A DNA stretch of 64,000 nucleotides, taken from Cristatella mucedo (Eukaryota; Bryozoa; Phylactolaemata; Cristatellidae). Positions within the stretch are counted from its first letter, which is position 1. Every line of letters begins with the position of its first letter. The DNA is taken from contig WPIO01000002.1 of the NCBI GenBank assembly GCA_009760855.2, positions 4,496,001 to 4,560,000 of the forward strand. The letters are read 5' to 3'. The notes under the pieces were generated by a model. That model was not told where the DNA came from. It worked only from the letters and a program-made list of their open reading frames with translations, and ran no database searches. Shown piece after piece: positions 39,001 to 64,000 of this stretch. The position numbers and the translations under genes are program-made.

Positions 39001-40300
39001 GTTCTTGCTCAGCTTGACGACGCTGGAACCGCAGTCCAAGCTCTGACGACGCATCTTCTCGTCTGTTTTCTGACCGAAGTGCTTCGGTCCATCCACACCC
39101 AAAGTTCGCAGCTGCTACCTGGAAGGCCAAGAAATTATCATCAGCCCTCCTCTTTTCGCAAAGGAAGAGTAGACCCTTTGGTATCGAGAAGATTGTCAAA
39201 AAGCTCACGCGCTACTTACATCATGCTGTATAATTGTCCTATTTCGGCATTGCTTGCTGCTGGCGCTTTGAGCAGGCTTCTAAAATTCTTCAACGCTGCC
39301 GTGTGATCCTGTCCAGCACATGCCGTTTGCTATCTTTTGTTCTGTGAGTATTTTTTAACGGAGCTTCAATAATATGGCCACGTCGTTGATGCCAGAGATT
39401 TTAAGCGGCTGGTGAGTCAATGTACGATACGCTCACGCTTACCAATCTAGACTTGATGAATACGCCCAGTAGATGGTAGAGATTGCCCAGACGAGCTCCG
39501 ATGAAGAAATCGTAAGCAGGAGCGGTGAATACACACTTCTCGTGAAATAAACTAATTCTGGAGACGTGATCCACTGTTTTGCAAGCCAGAAACAGATTTT
39601 GCGTTTGTTCGGGCGCATCCAAGACTACTTTAAGTCTTATCGATGACAATGTACTCCTGCTGGCCAACATTTACGAGAAGTTTCACAAACGTGCGCATCA
39701 TTTTCAATGCGATTGTACTTTCAGTCAACAATTCGTAGAACCAAAATAGAGCTTGATCACAGCACATGTGTTCTGCATCACCAGAGTAGAGCCGCTGCAT
39801 GCATGCCCTTAGTCGGCAGTAAGCACTTAGTCAATCATCAAAGAAAGCCAAGTCAGTCGTTTCTGCCAACGAATGACGATGCATCTCATGGACTTCCATC
39901 AAATCTCTAGCCTTTTACGGAAGAAGCGTGTAAGCTTAAGGGGTCGGCTTGGCTGCAATAAAACATTTACCCTAGAATTGTAGTTTGTATCCGGCCTCGG
40001 ACGTCGCTGCCTCTCTTAGATTGCATGGCATGCTGTCTTCATTTCACGACTTGTCGAAAATGCCTTTGGAGCGTAGTCGTCTTCGTTTCACTAGTGCTAG
40101 GGACGAGTTCAGAACGTTAGAGTCGTACCTCCGCGTACCGCACAGTCACTTTCTGTTCACAGCTCGCTTTAATAGCCATCACCAGCGGACCGCAAGAATT
40201 AGGAAGCTACATTAGCCCTTTATCGTGACATCTACGTCACTTAATGTGCCTGTGTTGAGGTCATAATAGAGAATGCATACCCCAGCCTACGACAGTGCCG
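36059..40300 (-). mobile_element. Degenerate Ty1/copia retrotransposon
   Basis: Read on the - strand (high to low coordinates), pieces of a copia polyprotein occur in the expected order. A GAG-pre-integrase segment lies at 39670-39400 (LKVVLDAPEQTQNLF...ARLGNLYHLL, LWHQRRGH). Integrase is at about 39010-38900 (SNSVAERLNRTVVEML), with its C-terminal side to about 38480. RT spans 38186-37650 (NRYYKACVAAKGFIQVDGID, ELHQMNVKTTFLE) and 37565-37450 (FYFDDLFIVI for the usual YVDDxxI). RNase H spans 36768-36060 (AHWIAVNCIFKYQRCTYYL, AADWCGD, ASSTSERHS, NQGCIA, IKALPAEKH). Many frameshifts and stops make it inactive. The order is pre-INT, INT, RT, RH, which separates copia from gypsy. I could not identify LTRs or a primer-binding site, so the ends are approximate. 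A LINE tail is nested at 38276-38460. Confidence 0.8.
38276..38460 (-). mobile_element. LINE family A 3' end nested in the copia element
   Basis: On the - strand: CGCATAGAAAGAGATTGCAT, TTCTCTGAGGGCGCTTTATC and the 3'-UTR phrase AACCATGTTATTCTTGTTGC. Copia integrase-region sequence lies on both sides, so this insertion is younger than the copia copy. Confidence 0.65.
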
Positions 40301-40599
40301 CGCCTAGATGTTGTGTGCCGATACTAGGCCGGTGGGGCCCTCCCGACCTTGACTGACCGATCGAGGCCCAGAGTTCCTGCAGCAACGGCGCCAGCGTTCC
40401 TGGGTGCAGACGACAGGAAGTTCTCTTAGATTAACGTCTGCAGCAGAAGAGTCGACGATTAAACGTTGTTGAGTTCGGTTGTGTTCCAAGTGCTCCAAGT
40501 CGTTTGCTATATAGCAATACTCGCGCGCGCAAACACGCTCACAACATCTGTTGCCGACCATCAGCATACGATCTCTAGATCAGTTGCCATACGGACCTG

Positions 40600-41800
40600 T
40601 CGGGCTCATAGCATCTGTAACACTCCACAGTAGGCCAAGATTAACCACCAAATTTCATGGAATTGCCCTTTCGCGTTCTCAGGCTATGGCCGACGGTGCG
40701 GCCCAAATGGCAGCCCCGAGCTGTAAAACCGCGATACAGCTGCCATTATAATAAAAAGCTTCGCGTAACCGGGATTTTGATTGCAAATTATAGCAAGAGT
40801 AGCCCCGTTTAACCCACCACATTGCATGCGATTACTCCTGCGCTGTCTCATGAAATTGCCGCCAAAGGCCCGGGCCAGCCAGCCTCGCTTTACATTTGAA
40901 CTGCGATACAGTAGCAATATCCACAATAGGCGTCGTAAAACTGTAGTCTTGATTGCAAATTAAAGAAAACGATGTTCCCAGTTTACCAGCCAAATTTCAT
41001 AGCTTATAGCTTAGCTCGTGGGCGTTCTTATGCAACGGCCTCCAATGGCCAGGCCAGTCAGAGTCCCTACATAGTTGAACTGCGATATGCGATATTTATT
41101 TCTTTTCCTTTCAGCTTTCAGTTCCACAATACGCATTTCGCACCTGCGTTTTTAATATGAAGTTACAAAAAACCGTTTTCCGGGTTTACCAGCCAAAGTT
41201 CATGGCATGACACTCGGCCTTTCTCATGCTACGGCCTTGGACATGCCATGGACGATGGCAAGCCGCCCGACATATTCCAGTGGAGACACGGCTGTCATTT
41301 CCACACTAGGTGTCACACAACTGAGGTTCTGATTCCACAATAGAAAACGGTGTTCTTGGTTCACCCTGAAAATTTTATACGACTGCGAATGGGTGGTTTC
41401 ACGCAATGGCCTCGATTGGTCCACGTGCGAAAGCCTCCATACATGTTCCAACTGCGAAGCAAGCTGCCATTTCCACAATAAGCTTTGAGGAAGTGCAAAT
41501 TTGATTCCACGTTACAGAAAACAGTGTTTCGAATTTAGCCACAAAATTTCGTGAAATCGCTAATGCGCATTTTCATGTGTGGCCTCACATGGCCTGGACC
41601 AGCTAGCCTATCTAAATTTTCAAACTGCGATACAGCTACCATTTTTAAAACTGGTGCTTTAAAAATGCTATTTTTGATTCCACGTTATTAAAAAGTGTTT
41701 TGGGTTTACCAAAGTAATTTCGTGACCTTGGGCGGGCATGTTCTAATTTTACGACCTCCAACGATCCGGACCATTAGGCCTTAGCAATATACCGAGGTAG
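40600..41800 (+). repeat. Satellite array, forward arm (about 170-200-bp monomers)
   Basis: A diverged tandem repeat. The landmark 'CTGCGATACAG..GCCATTTCCACAAT' (variants) recurs at about 40731, 40903, 41082, 41281, 41454 and 41627. A recurrent 'GTGTTC.GGGTTTACCA.CCAAA' block and 'GGCCTCCAATGGCC.GG.CCAG' block occur between landmarks. Spacing is 172-199 bp. No coding function is evident. The proximal edge is gradual. Confidence 0.8.
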
Positions 41801-42784
41801 AGTAATCGCATACAATTTGGTGGCTAAATCCGGAACACTATTTTCCATAATAGACAATTGAAACAGCAAGTTTTATGACGCCCATCGACAGATTAGTAGG
41901 TGCATCGCAGCTTGAAAATAAAGAGCGGGCAGGGCCATTGGAGGCCATTGCATGAGGACGGATACGGGCTATAGCATGGAATTTTGTTGGTAAACCCGAA
42001 ACGCTGTTTGTTATAATATGAAATCCAATCCACAGTTGCTCGAAATTTATTGTGGAAATGGCAGCTGTATCGCGATTTGATTGTGTACGGAGATTGGCTG
42101 ATCCGGGCCACTGGAAGCCATAGCATGAAAAAGCCCATGTGCTATGCCAACAAATTTGGTTGGTTAACCCGGAACACTGCCTTCTATTGCGGAATCAAAA
42201 TCAAAGTTGCAAATAGCCTCTTACGGACATGGCAGTCACACAGCAGTTCATAGTTGCACTGGTGCACGGGCCATTGAAGGTCACTGCGTTAGAACGCGGA
42301 AGCGAAATTGCATGAAATTGTGATGGTGAACCCGTACCACCGTTTTCTATACTGTGGAATCAAAACACTAAATGCGCGGCGCCTATAATGAAAATGGCAA
42401 CTGTACTGCAGTTGGAATATATAATAGGCTTGCTGGCCCGGGCCATCGGAGGCCGTAGCATGAGATAGCCCACGTGCTATGCAATAAGATTTGGTTGGTA
42501 AATACGGAACACTGTTTTCTACTATGCGGAATAGAAACCGCAGCTGCGAGACGCCTATTGTGTAAATGGCTCCTGTATCAGCTCGATTCTGTAGGGAGGC
42601 AAGCTGGGCCGGGACAGTGGAGACCATAGTATGGAAACGCGTAAGGGCAATCACATGAAATTCTGTGAGTCAACTTGGTATAAGACTCTGATATTTCAAA
42701 TCAAACTACCATTGTGCAAAACCTTTCATGAAAATGATAGGCGTATCGCAGTTTAATTATTTCATAGGACTGCTATTTAAAAAA
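41801..42784 (-). repeat. Satellite array, reverse arm
   Basis: The same monomers appear as reverse complement: 'GGCAGCTGTATCGC' and variants at about 41895, 42062, 42233, 42398, 42568 and 42736, spaced 165-172 bp. 'TTGGTTGGTAAA.CCGGAACACTG' blocks lie between. The orientation flips near 41800-41880, making a large imperfect palindrome with the forward arm. Confidence 0.8.
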
Positions 42785-42952
42785 TCTAGCTTAGTAAACA
42801 GCTTCTTTTGTATAGCGACAGAAGAGCCTTTACGGCTATCACCACCGCTTGCAGAGGCGATGAAGGATCGCCCAATACAGGATTCGAACCCACGACCTCA
42901 AAAAAAGTGAAAAGCAGCCAACTTACCTAATAAGCCATCACGGCTCACCAGC
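42785..42952 (-). mobile_element. tRNA-derived SINE (family 2) inside the satellite
   Basis: Read on the - strand: GTGAGCCGTGATGGCTTATT (A-box side), canonical B box GGGTTCGAATCC, the body GCGGTGGTGATAGCCGTA and CTCTTCTGTCGCTATAC. It splits the satellite array. Confidence 0.75.
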
Positions 42953-43029
42953 CATCGAGAGCTATACTATGAGAACGTGCAAGCACAATCGCATGAAATT
43001 TAATAGGTTAATCTGGAATATCTCCCTTC

Positions 43030-43345
43030 CGACTTGCGTCAGAAAATCCCTGAATTAACCGCATTTAAAAAGAACTTAAAGACACACCTATTTAGGACAG
43101 CATTTAGTGGGTCCCTGTGATTCGTCCTTTATGTGCTTATGTGTGCTGACACTGTGCATGCTGCCACTAACCACATTTGCATGCTGACCCTGTATGTCAC
43201 TCCAAACCATGTTATTCATGTTGTTTATCAAGCATGGTATTATTCACCATTCAATCGCGTTTCCCTTTGCAGCAAATGTAAAGCGCCTAGAGAGAGATTG
43301 AGTTCTCTGAGGCGCTTTATCAAGTGCATTATTATTATTGTTACT
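43030..43345 (+). mobile_element. LINE family A 3' end inside the satellite
   Basis: It starts in the ORF2 C-terminus (AFKKNLKTHLF-like), followed by the 3' UTR (GGTCCCTGTGATTCGTCC, GTGCTGACACTGTGCATGCT). The tail GCGCCTAGAGAGAGATTGAG with GTTCTCTGAGGCGC and ATT repeats ends it. It is close to the copy at 48370-48710. Confidence 0.75.
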
Positions 43346-43379
43346 ATTATATGGTTCTGTATAATTTGGACTCAAAACC

Positions 43380-43850
43380 GCCGTTTCATGAAGGATTTTG
43401 TGGAAATGGTAGCTTTATTTCCTTTTAAGTTGTTTTGGCAGCCATTTGGGCCAGACCATCGGAAGCCATAGCACAAGAACGCGCAAATGTAATCGCATGA
43501 CATTTATAGGGCAAACCTGGAACACTGTTTTCCATATTATGAAATCAAAATTTTACTTGCGAAACGCTTATTGCAGAAATAGTAACTATCTTGCCTTTCG
43601 GTTATTAATGGCTGCGATTAGGGCCGGGCCACTGGAGGCCATAGCTTAAAAATGAGTAAGTGCAATCGCACGAAGTCAACTATGTAAACGTGGAACACTA
43701 TTGTCTATAATTTTGAATGAAGGCCGCTGTTGTGCGAAGCTTTTTTGTGGAAACGGCAGCTGTATTGAAACTTATGTGTTTGGCGTTTACTGTAGAAATC
43801 GCAGCAGTATCGCAGTGTATCCCAGTTATTCATTGAATCCGAATGTTTGT
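43380..43850 (-). repeat. Satellite array, reverse arm, after insertions
   Basis: Three more reverse-oriented monomers, with landmarks at about 43407, 43577 and 43746, keep the roughly 170-bp period beyond the SINE and LINE insertions. The array degrades near 43800-43850. Confidence 0.7.
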
Positions 43851-43959
43851 GCTCGCACCATCAATAACCTATCTCGCAATAATCCTCGTGGGCGACTATC
43901 TTCAAGGAATAGCACGAAACCTGTGAACTTAATATAAAATAGGCTAACATTATTAGGCT

Positions 43960-44165
43960 ATATTAACTCTTCCTTTATAATTACACCATCCTAGACTGCG
44001 GAACTCGCTTCCACAGTTCTTACGCAACGACAACTACTCTCCTGCTGCCGAATATGGCTCATCCTTTTCAGCGATCTTCCGATTTCAGCGATCCTCTTAA
44101 GCTCTTACTTGTTACATTCTATTACCGCCAAGGAGCGACAGCAAGCTCTACACTGTCTATAAAAA
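43960..44165 (+). mobile_element. LINE family B fragment
   Basis: CCTAGACTGCGGAACTCGCT is the RLRNSLP end typical of LINE ORF2. The following TATGGCTCATCCTTTTCAGC matches the same place in the copy at 52690-53335. Confidence 0.5.
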
Positions 44166-44184
44166 CGTAAAAGCTGTCGTGTAA

Positions 44185-44351
44185 TATATATATATATATA
44201 TATATATATATGGTTGAGGAAAAAATTTGTTTGCCATTTTTAATAATTTAACAAAATAACAATGATTTAATGAAAAACACGACGCGCGAACGTTTTCCTC
44301 AACTTCACACACAAACACACGCACGCACGCACACGCACACATAACACACAC

Positions 44352-44415
<64 letters not shown>
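44185..44415. repeat. (TA)n and (TA)n-(GA)n microsatellites
   Basis: TA tract at about 44185-44211; a TA tract running into GA at about 44354-44413. Confidence 0.9.
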
Positions 44416-44424
<9 letters not shown>

Positions 44425-44447
44425 CACTAGAGCACTAAAAAAACATG

Positions 44448-45112
44448 TAAAGTTGACCCTCGTTAATCGCGTTAAATCCGCTCCAGACTCTACTGCGATA
44501 GGTGAATTTCCGCTAAGGAGTCTTTATTTATAAATCGAATGTTTTCGTAGTTAGAGCATAGAAGGCCTGTTTATGACCATCTAAATACGGTTTTTAACAT
44601 TATTAGAGCCCTGCGGGCATGCAATAACACTCATTTAGTCGCCATTACACTCGTATTACCAAATATATTAGACAGAGAAAATAAAATTGTTAGACGTTAA
44701 AAACATCGTATTTTGTTATTGTACATTTATTTGCACACAATTCTTAATTCACACGCACAAACACCAAGCTATGAAATAGTGCATTAGGTGATGAAGCGAT
44801 TAAGATGAAGAGATGTACAGCACAGCAAAGAAGAGCAAGGTTACTGCTCCTCTAAAAGCCCAACTTCAGCAGGAGAGTCTTCAGGAGGTTCAGTATCTTA
44901 AACAGGTGCGTCGTCTTCATCTGCGTTCCATACATGCAGTAATTTTAATTGTATTACAGTGATGTATAATTGAATCAGACGAACGAGTGGAGCGTGTGCT
45001 GTATCATTTAACTATTTTGATCAACTTTTTAATGAATGTACACGTATTTCAAAAAACCGCGATAGAGTGAAGCCGCAAAAGTCGAAGCGAGTAGCAGCGA
45101 GGTACGACAGTA
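44448..45112. mobile_element. pogo/Tigger-like non-autonomous DNA transposon
   Basis: The left end reads TTGACCCTCGTTAATCGCG, with TGCGATAGGTGAATTTCCGC further in. The right end, as reverse complement, reads ACTGTCGTACCTCGCTGC, then TTCACTCTATCGCGGTTTT. Ends rich in CCTCG..TATCGCG and flanked by TA are typical of Tigger/pogo-type elements widespread in animal genomes (from memory). No transposase frame. It sits just past the 3' end of the SLC15A4-like gene. Confidence 0.6.
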
Positions 45113-45771
45113 TGTCATTCTATATTCATTGGTTTATCAAGAATTGCACCGTAAGTCAACAAATTCAGGCATGACTGGCACATGTGAAGCATTTTATCAG
45201 CCACTGGACAATAGATGGCATTTATAAAAAATAAAATAAATATATAGATTGAGCAACATGCATCGGTCTGGTCCACACTTTCTAAGGCACACGATAGAGA
45301 GTCACAAACAAGAGCGCCTGCATATTACCATGCATCGAAGGTGGTAAAAAAACAAATATATGAACTGCAGATGAAGCATTACCAGTCCCACAACAGCACC
45401 GACGAAGCCTCCACGTCACAGTAGGAGCGACTGGGCAGATTCGTAGGAGGTCAGCCAAGTCGACCGGGAGCACCTCGCCGAAATGCACGAGCACCTGGAG
45501 CGTGCATTTGCACAAGCCCAAAACTGACGGGGAGTCGAGGATGAGCAGGAAAGCTACCAGACTCTGCTGAGCAAACATCAATCGTGCCCGAAACCAGGAA
45601 TCTCTAAAGGAACTGCAGGCAATGCCAGGGAGGAGGGGCACTGCCACATCCAGAAATTGTAATCCCTGCGTGGTACGACGACATCCCTCCAGGTTGCCTT
45701 GAAGGATCCAGTCGAGATGATTTCGGCATCCTCTTTTGCAGAGGTCACGGTTGCAGCTTGTACCGGTCGGA
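45113..45771 (-). other. 3' flank / 3' UTR of the SLC15A4-like gene
   Basis: Sequence downstream (on the - strand) of the stop codon at 45772. The part nearest the gene is GC-balanced and probably 3' UTR. I see no clear AATAAA hexamer on the - strand, so the transcript end is not defined. Confidence 0.4.
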
Positions 45772-61296
<15,525 letters not shown>

Positions 61297-61460
61297 CCTC
61301 AGTGCTCGCTCAGTCGGACGATCTAGCGCAGCTTCGTCGCCGCCCGACACCGCAGCGACTTCGATAAGGGCGCACAAGTGCGACGCGCGCCACCTCCCCC
61401 GTCAAGTCACGAGAGCTCTCCCGGCACGCGTCGCCTTGACCTCGAGTGAATACATCCGGT

Positions 61461-62300
61461 AATCTCTCAACCGCGGAGGTGGGGCTGGTTCTGCGTGGCA
61501 TGGTCGCTGGGCTTACGACCGTCGTATGTACGCTTGGTGGCTGAAGTGGAGGCGTCCGTTCAAAACTATACAGCTGCTTCAACATATTACCCGTCACTGT
61601 CTTCTAGTAATCCGAAAGATTTTTTTCCTTGGCTGAACTCTCAAAAAGGGATAAATAAATCAACACAAGGGGCTTTCGGTGCGGCGACGCTCACGGAAGA
61701 AGCGGTGCTTAATATTCAGCTACTGAGCTCAGCGAAAGAGCCTCTGTTATATTACCGTGTCTCCGGCTGCAGCAGCGTTATTTGAGTCTCACGGTGACAC
61801 GAAGACACAACCGGACGAACGTAAGTGGTGAACGAGACTATCTCTTTATTCCCCAGCGGGGTACATACACTAGCTGGGGCTGACCATAGATACGCGAGCG
61901 CATCTGTGGTGGGCCACATGCTGACGTCAAAGGCTGCTCGGTTCAACCGCGAAGCAGCAGGCTCGCACAACACCGTGGCAGCGAGTAATTCGTGACTGGT
62001 TCTTATTTTGATGTCCATAGGTGTACTAAGCTTTTTCCATGCGACCGACGTGTAGTTCAATTGTGCGCAGGCTCCTCTGATAAGCCACTGGTGAGCTGTT
62101 AGGAGCACCACCGAGAGGGGCCGGTGCACTGCTGTGGTCCGCCTGCGATGTGGCATGGACACAGGCAGGTAACCCGCTGGTGGACAGATGGTGGACTCAC
62201 CATCAGGGTCGGCCTGTGCGCAGTTGTGGTCCTCCTTGATGAATCATCGGGGTCGACCTGGGGCCGAGGGGAGTCGAGAAGAGGAGTCGAGTGGGAGAAG
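61461..62300. other. Upstream flank, possible LTR remnant
   Basis: No gene recognised. 61745-62165 has on the - strand a region ending GGGGAATAAAGAGATAGTCT and then TAATATAACA. This is LTR-like (polyadenylation hexamer near the end, CA terminus), but no second copy or target duplication was found. Confidence 0.25.
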
Positions 62301-62403
62301 GGAGCCGAAGGGAGCCGAAGGGAGCCGAAGGGAGCCGAAGGGAGCCGAAGGGAGCCGAAGGGAGCCGAAGGGAGCCGAAGGGAGCCGTGCGCCCTTCGGC
62401 TCC
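62301..62403 (+). repeat. 10-bp minisatellite (GGAGCCGAAG)n with inverted copy
   Basis: Eight perfect units plus a partial one (62301-62387), followed by CCCTTCGGCTCC (62392-62403), an inverted copy that can pair with the last unit. Confidence 0.95.
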
Positions 62404-62714
62404 GTGCGTCATAATAAACTGCTGGTGCTGGTAATCGGCTGGCTCTCTGATATGCGAATCTAACGACACGACGTCCTCAATCGCTTTGTGTCTTCCCGCT
62501 AGTTGTGGGGCCATGCGGGACTATAGATGCACTTTGACTGAACAAGCCGCTTGCTAGGCCAGCTATGGAATATTGGAAGTTTAACGCCCCAGAAAATTGC
62601 AACATGAACCGTACAAATGTTGAACCCGCTGACAACGCAGCTTAATTTATACGAAACAATAAAGAGCTTGTAATAATCACATAACCTAAAATATGTAAGC
62701 AGTACTGATGTCAT

Positions 62715-62850
62715 TAACCCTGTTGGCTACCGAATGCGTACCGAAAGTAGCATAGGCAGTGAGTGTGCTATACAAAACTCTCCTGCGTAGCACCCCTTAG
62801 TCTTTATGGCTGTATGGAGTCAGGCGGAAATACAGATACAGATTAGAAAA
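62715..62850 (+). mobile_element. LINE family B 3' tail
   Basis: GTTGGCTACCGAATGCGTAC, GTGAGTGTGCTATACAAAAC and TCTCCTGCGTAGCACC match the end of the copy at 52690-53335. Confidence 0.65.
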
Positions 62851-63572
62851 GCACGAGGAAGTTATGGCAATATAAAACTGTGTTGCATTAATGGATAATA
62901 ATGATTGGGGGCAACTTGAAAACTAGAATTCGTTTATTTACTAACGAAGCTTCTACTCGTTTCCGGGCGAACAACAAACATTAGATTCCATACCACTTCT
63001 TGAAAGCAAAGCCTTTGTACTTGGGTTCTGTAGACTAAACTGCAAAAGCGACTTTATTAGACATTATGATACATGGAGACTGCATAGCAAAGCGTAACCT
63101 GAATTTTTAACCTCTCGTACTTGTATCAATGGTTATTCTGCATATCATGTTAGAAGTAGTAATCGAACAGCACTTGCATTCTGTAGCACAGCGCCAGCCT
63201 GACTCAGTTTTAGAGCGCATGAGAATTTCTCGGCAGGAAACACCTCTGTCCTGGAGCAATAGGATGCAGCCATCGTAGTAGGGCAACGAGAGGTGATTGA
63301 TATTGGCTGGCCTGTCAACCCTATAGTTCCGGATAGCAATTTGAGAATAGGGCAACGCTTGCCGAAGGTCGCTGTCGCTGCCAACCAACCAAGATTTTTT
63401 GGGCGGTTTCCGTGAGAACAAAAGAAGTAGGTGAAGAACATCTGGGTTCTCGGGCTGTGAGCAAGGGGACGCAGAGGTCTCTGGGGTGATTGATTTTGGC
63501 TGGGTTGTCAACCCCATTGTCTTAGCTAGTTATATGATGATAGGGCGACGCTCGCTAGGGCCTCTTCTTCAG
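62851..63572. other. Flank with a diverged direct repeat
   Basis: GGTGATTGATATTGGCTGGC (about 63291) recurs as GGTGATTGATTTTGGCTGGG (about 63485), each followed by TGTCAACCC and then AGGGCAACGC / AGGGCGACGC. It is an imperfect tandem duplication of about 190 bp. No gene recognised. Confidence 0.5.
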
Positions 63573-63718
63573 CTGGTTTGGTCTAGCAGTTAAGGTGCTC
63601 GCCCCGACTAAGGTCTGACTGAGGTCGTGGGCTCGAGCTCCGAGGCATACGTGAAGCGCCTGAATAGGGATTAAGTTCTCTTGGGGCGCTATAAAAATGA
63701 ATTATAAATGAATTATAA
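63573..63718 (+). mobile_element. tRNA-derived SINE (family 1), well preserved
   Basis: GCTGGTTTGGTCTAGCAGTT and AAGGTGCTCGCC (A-box side) and GTGGGCTCGAGCTCC (B-box side). ACGTGAAGCGCCTGAATAGG, then GTTCTCTTGGGGCGCTATAA, end in an AT-rich tail. Its 3' end resembles the LINE family A terminus. Confidence 0.7.
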
Positions 63719-64000
63719 ATATAAAAATCTTCGGCTCCGTCTCGACACCGTCGCCAGTTGTTGCCGGACTCATTTCTCTTAAAGCAATGGAGGAGAGCGG
63801 GCTGTTCGCCGGTGATTGAGGGGCAGGATGAGACAGCGCCAGGAGGATTCGGTGGACTCCACCGAATACGGTCGTATAGCCCCCGTGCTCGCATTTTTGT
63901 GTTTCTTCTGTGTTACGTGTGTGCGCGCGTGCATGCGGTCTCGCCAAGAGAGCTTGGTGTAACGTGTGAGGTATTCATGCCGTAAGGTGGAAGCGGAGCC

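Noticed and set aside
61752-62162. 136-codon - strand frame upstream of the SLC15A4-like gene
   Set aside because: No family motif. The DNA has LTR-like features, so it is more likely repeat-derived, and this is not proven.

Overview
This is nuclear genomic DNA of an animal. It carries intron-rich genes with GT/AG splice sites, abundant LINE and tRNA-derived SINE debris, a satellite array and many long microsatellites. The two genes belong to animal families, but their proteins are far from the vertebrate ones. An invertebrate bilaterian is therefore the best reading; I cannot name the phylum.

Two protein-coding genes can be assembled exon by exon, and they point towards each other. On the + strand, eight exons from 10083 to 34684 encode a TMEM132-family type I membrane protein of about 1,195 residues; only the 5' signal-peptide exon is missing and should lie upstream. 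On the - strand, eight exons from 61296 down to 45772 encode a complete SLC15A4-like endolysosomal proton-coupled oligopeptide/histidine transporter of 630 residues. All splice phases are compatible in both models. The tail-to-tail order TMEM132(+) / SLC15A4(-) matches, from memory, human TMEM132C / SLC15A4 on chromosome 12q24, so this looks like a deeply conserved gene pair.

Layout: 1-10082 is flank or TMEM132 intron with a GC-rich start, LINE and SINE fragments and a 46-nt G run. 10083-34684 is TMEM132, with introns full of LINEs, SINEs and CT/GA/TA repeats, including a 10-kb intron (19449-29451) that holds the best-preserved LINE reverse transcriptase and an inverted LINE pair. 34685-45771 is the shared 3' intergenic space. 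It holds a decayed Ty1/copia element (- strand, about 36060-40300), an inverted array of about 170-bp satellite monomers (about 40600-43850) and a pogo/Tigger-like non-autonomous transposon (44448-45112). 45772-61296 is the SLC15A4-like gene with its CpG-rich 5' exon. 61297-64000 is its upstream flank with a 10-bp minisatellite and a SINE.

The two genes have no known shared pathway; their adjacency is interpreted as conserved synteny, not an operon. Exon boundaries come from reading splice signals, phase compatibility and remembered family sequence; no alignment or transcript data were available.
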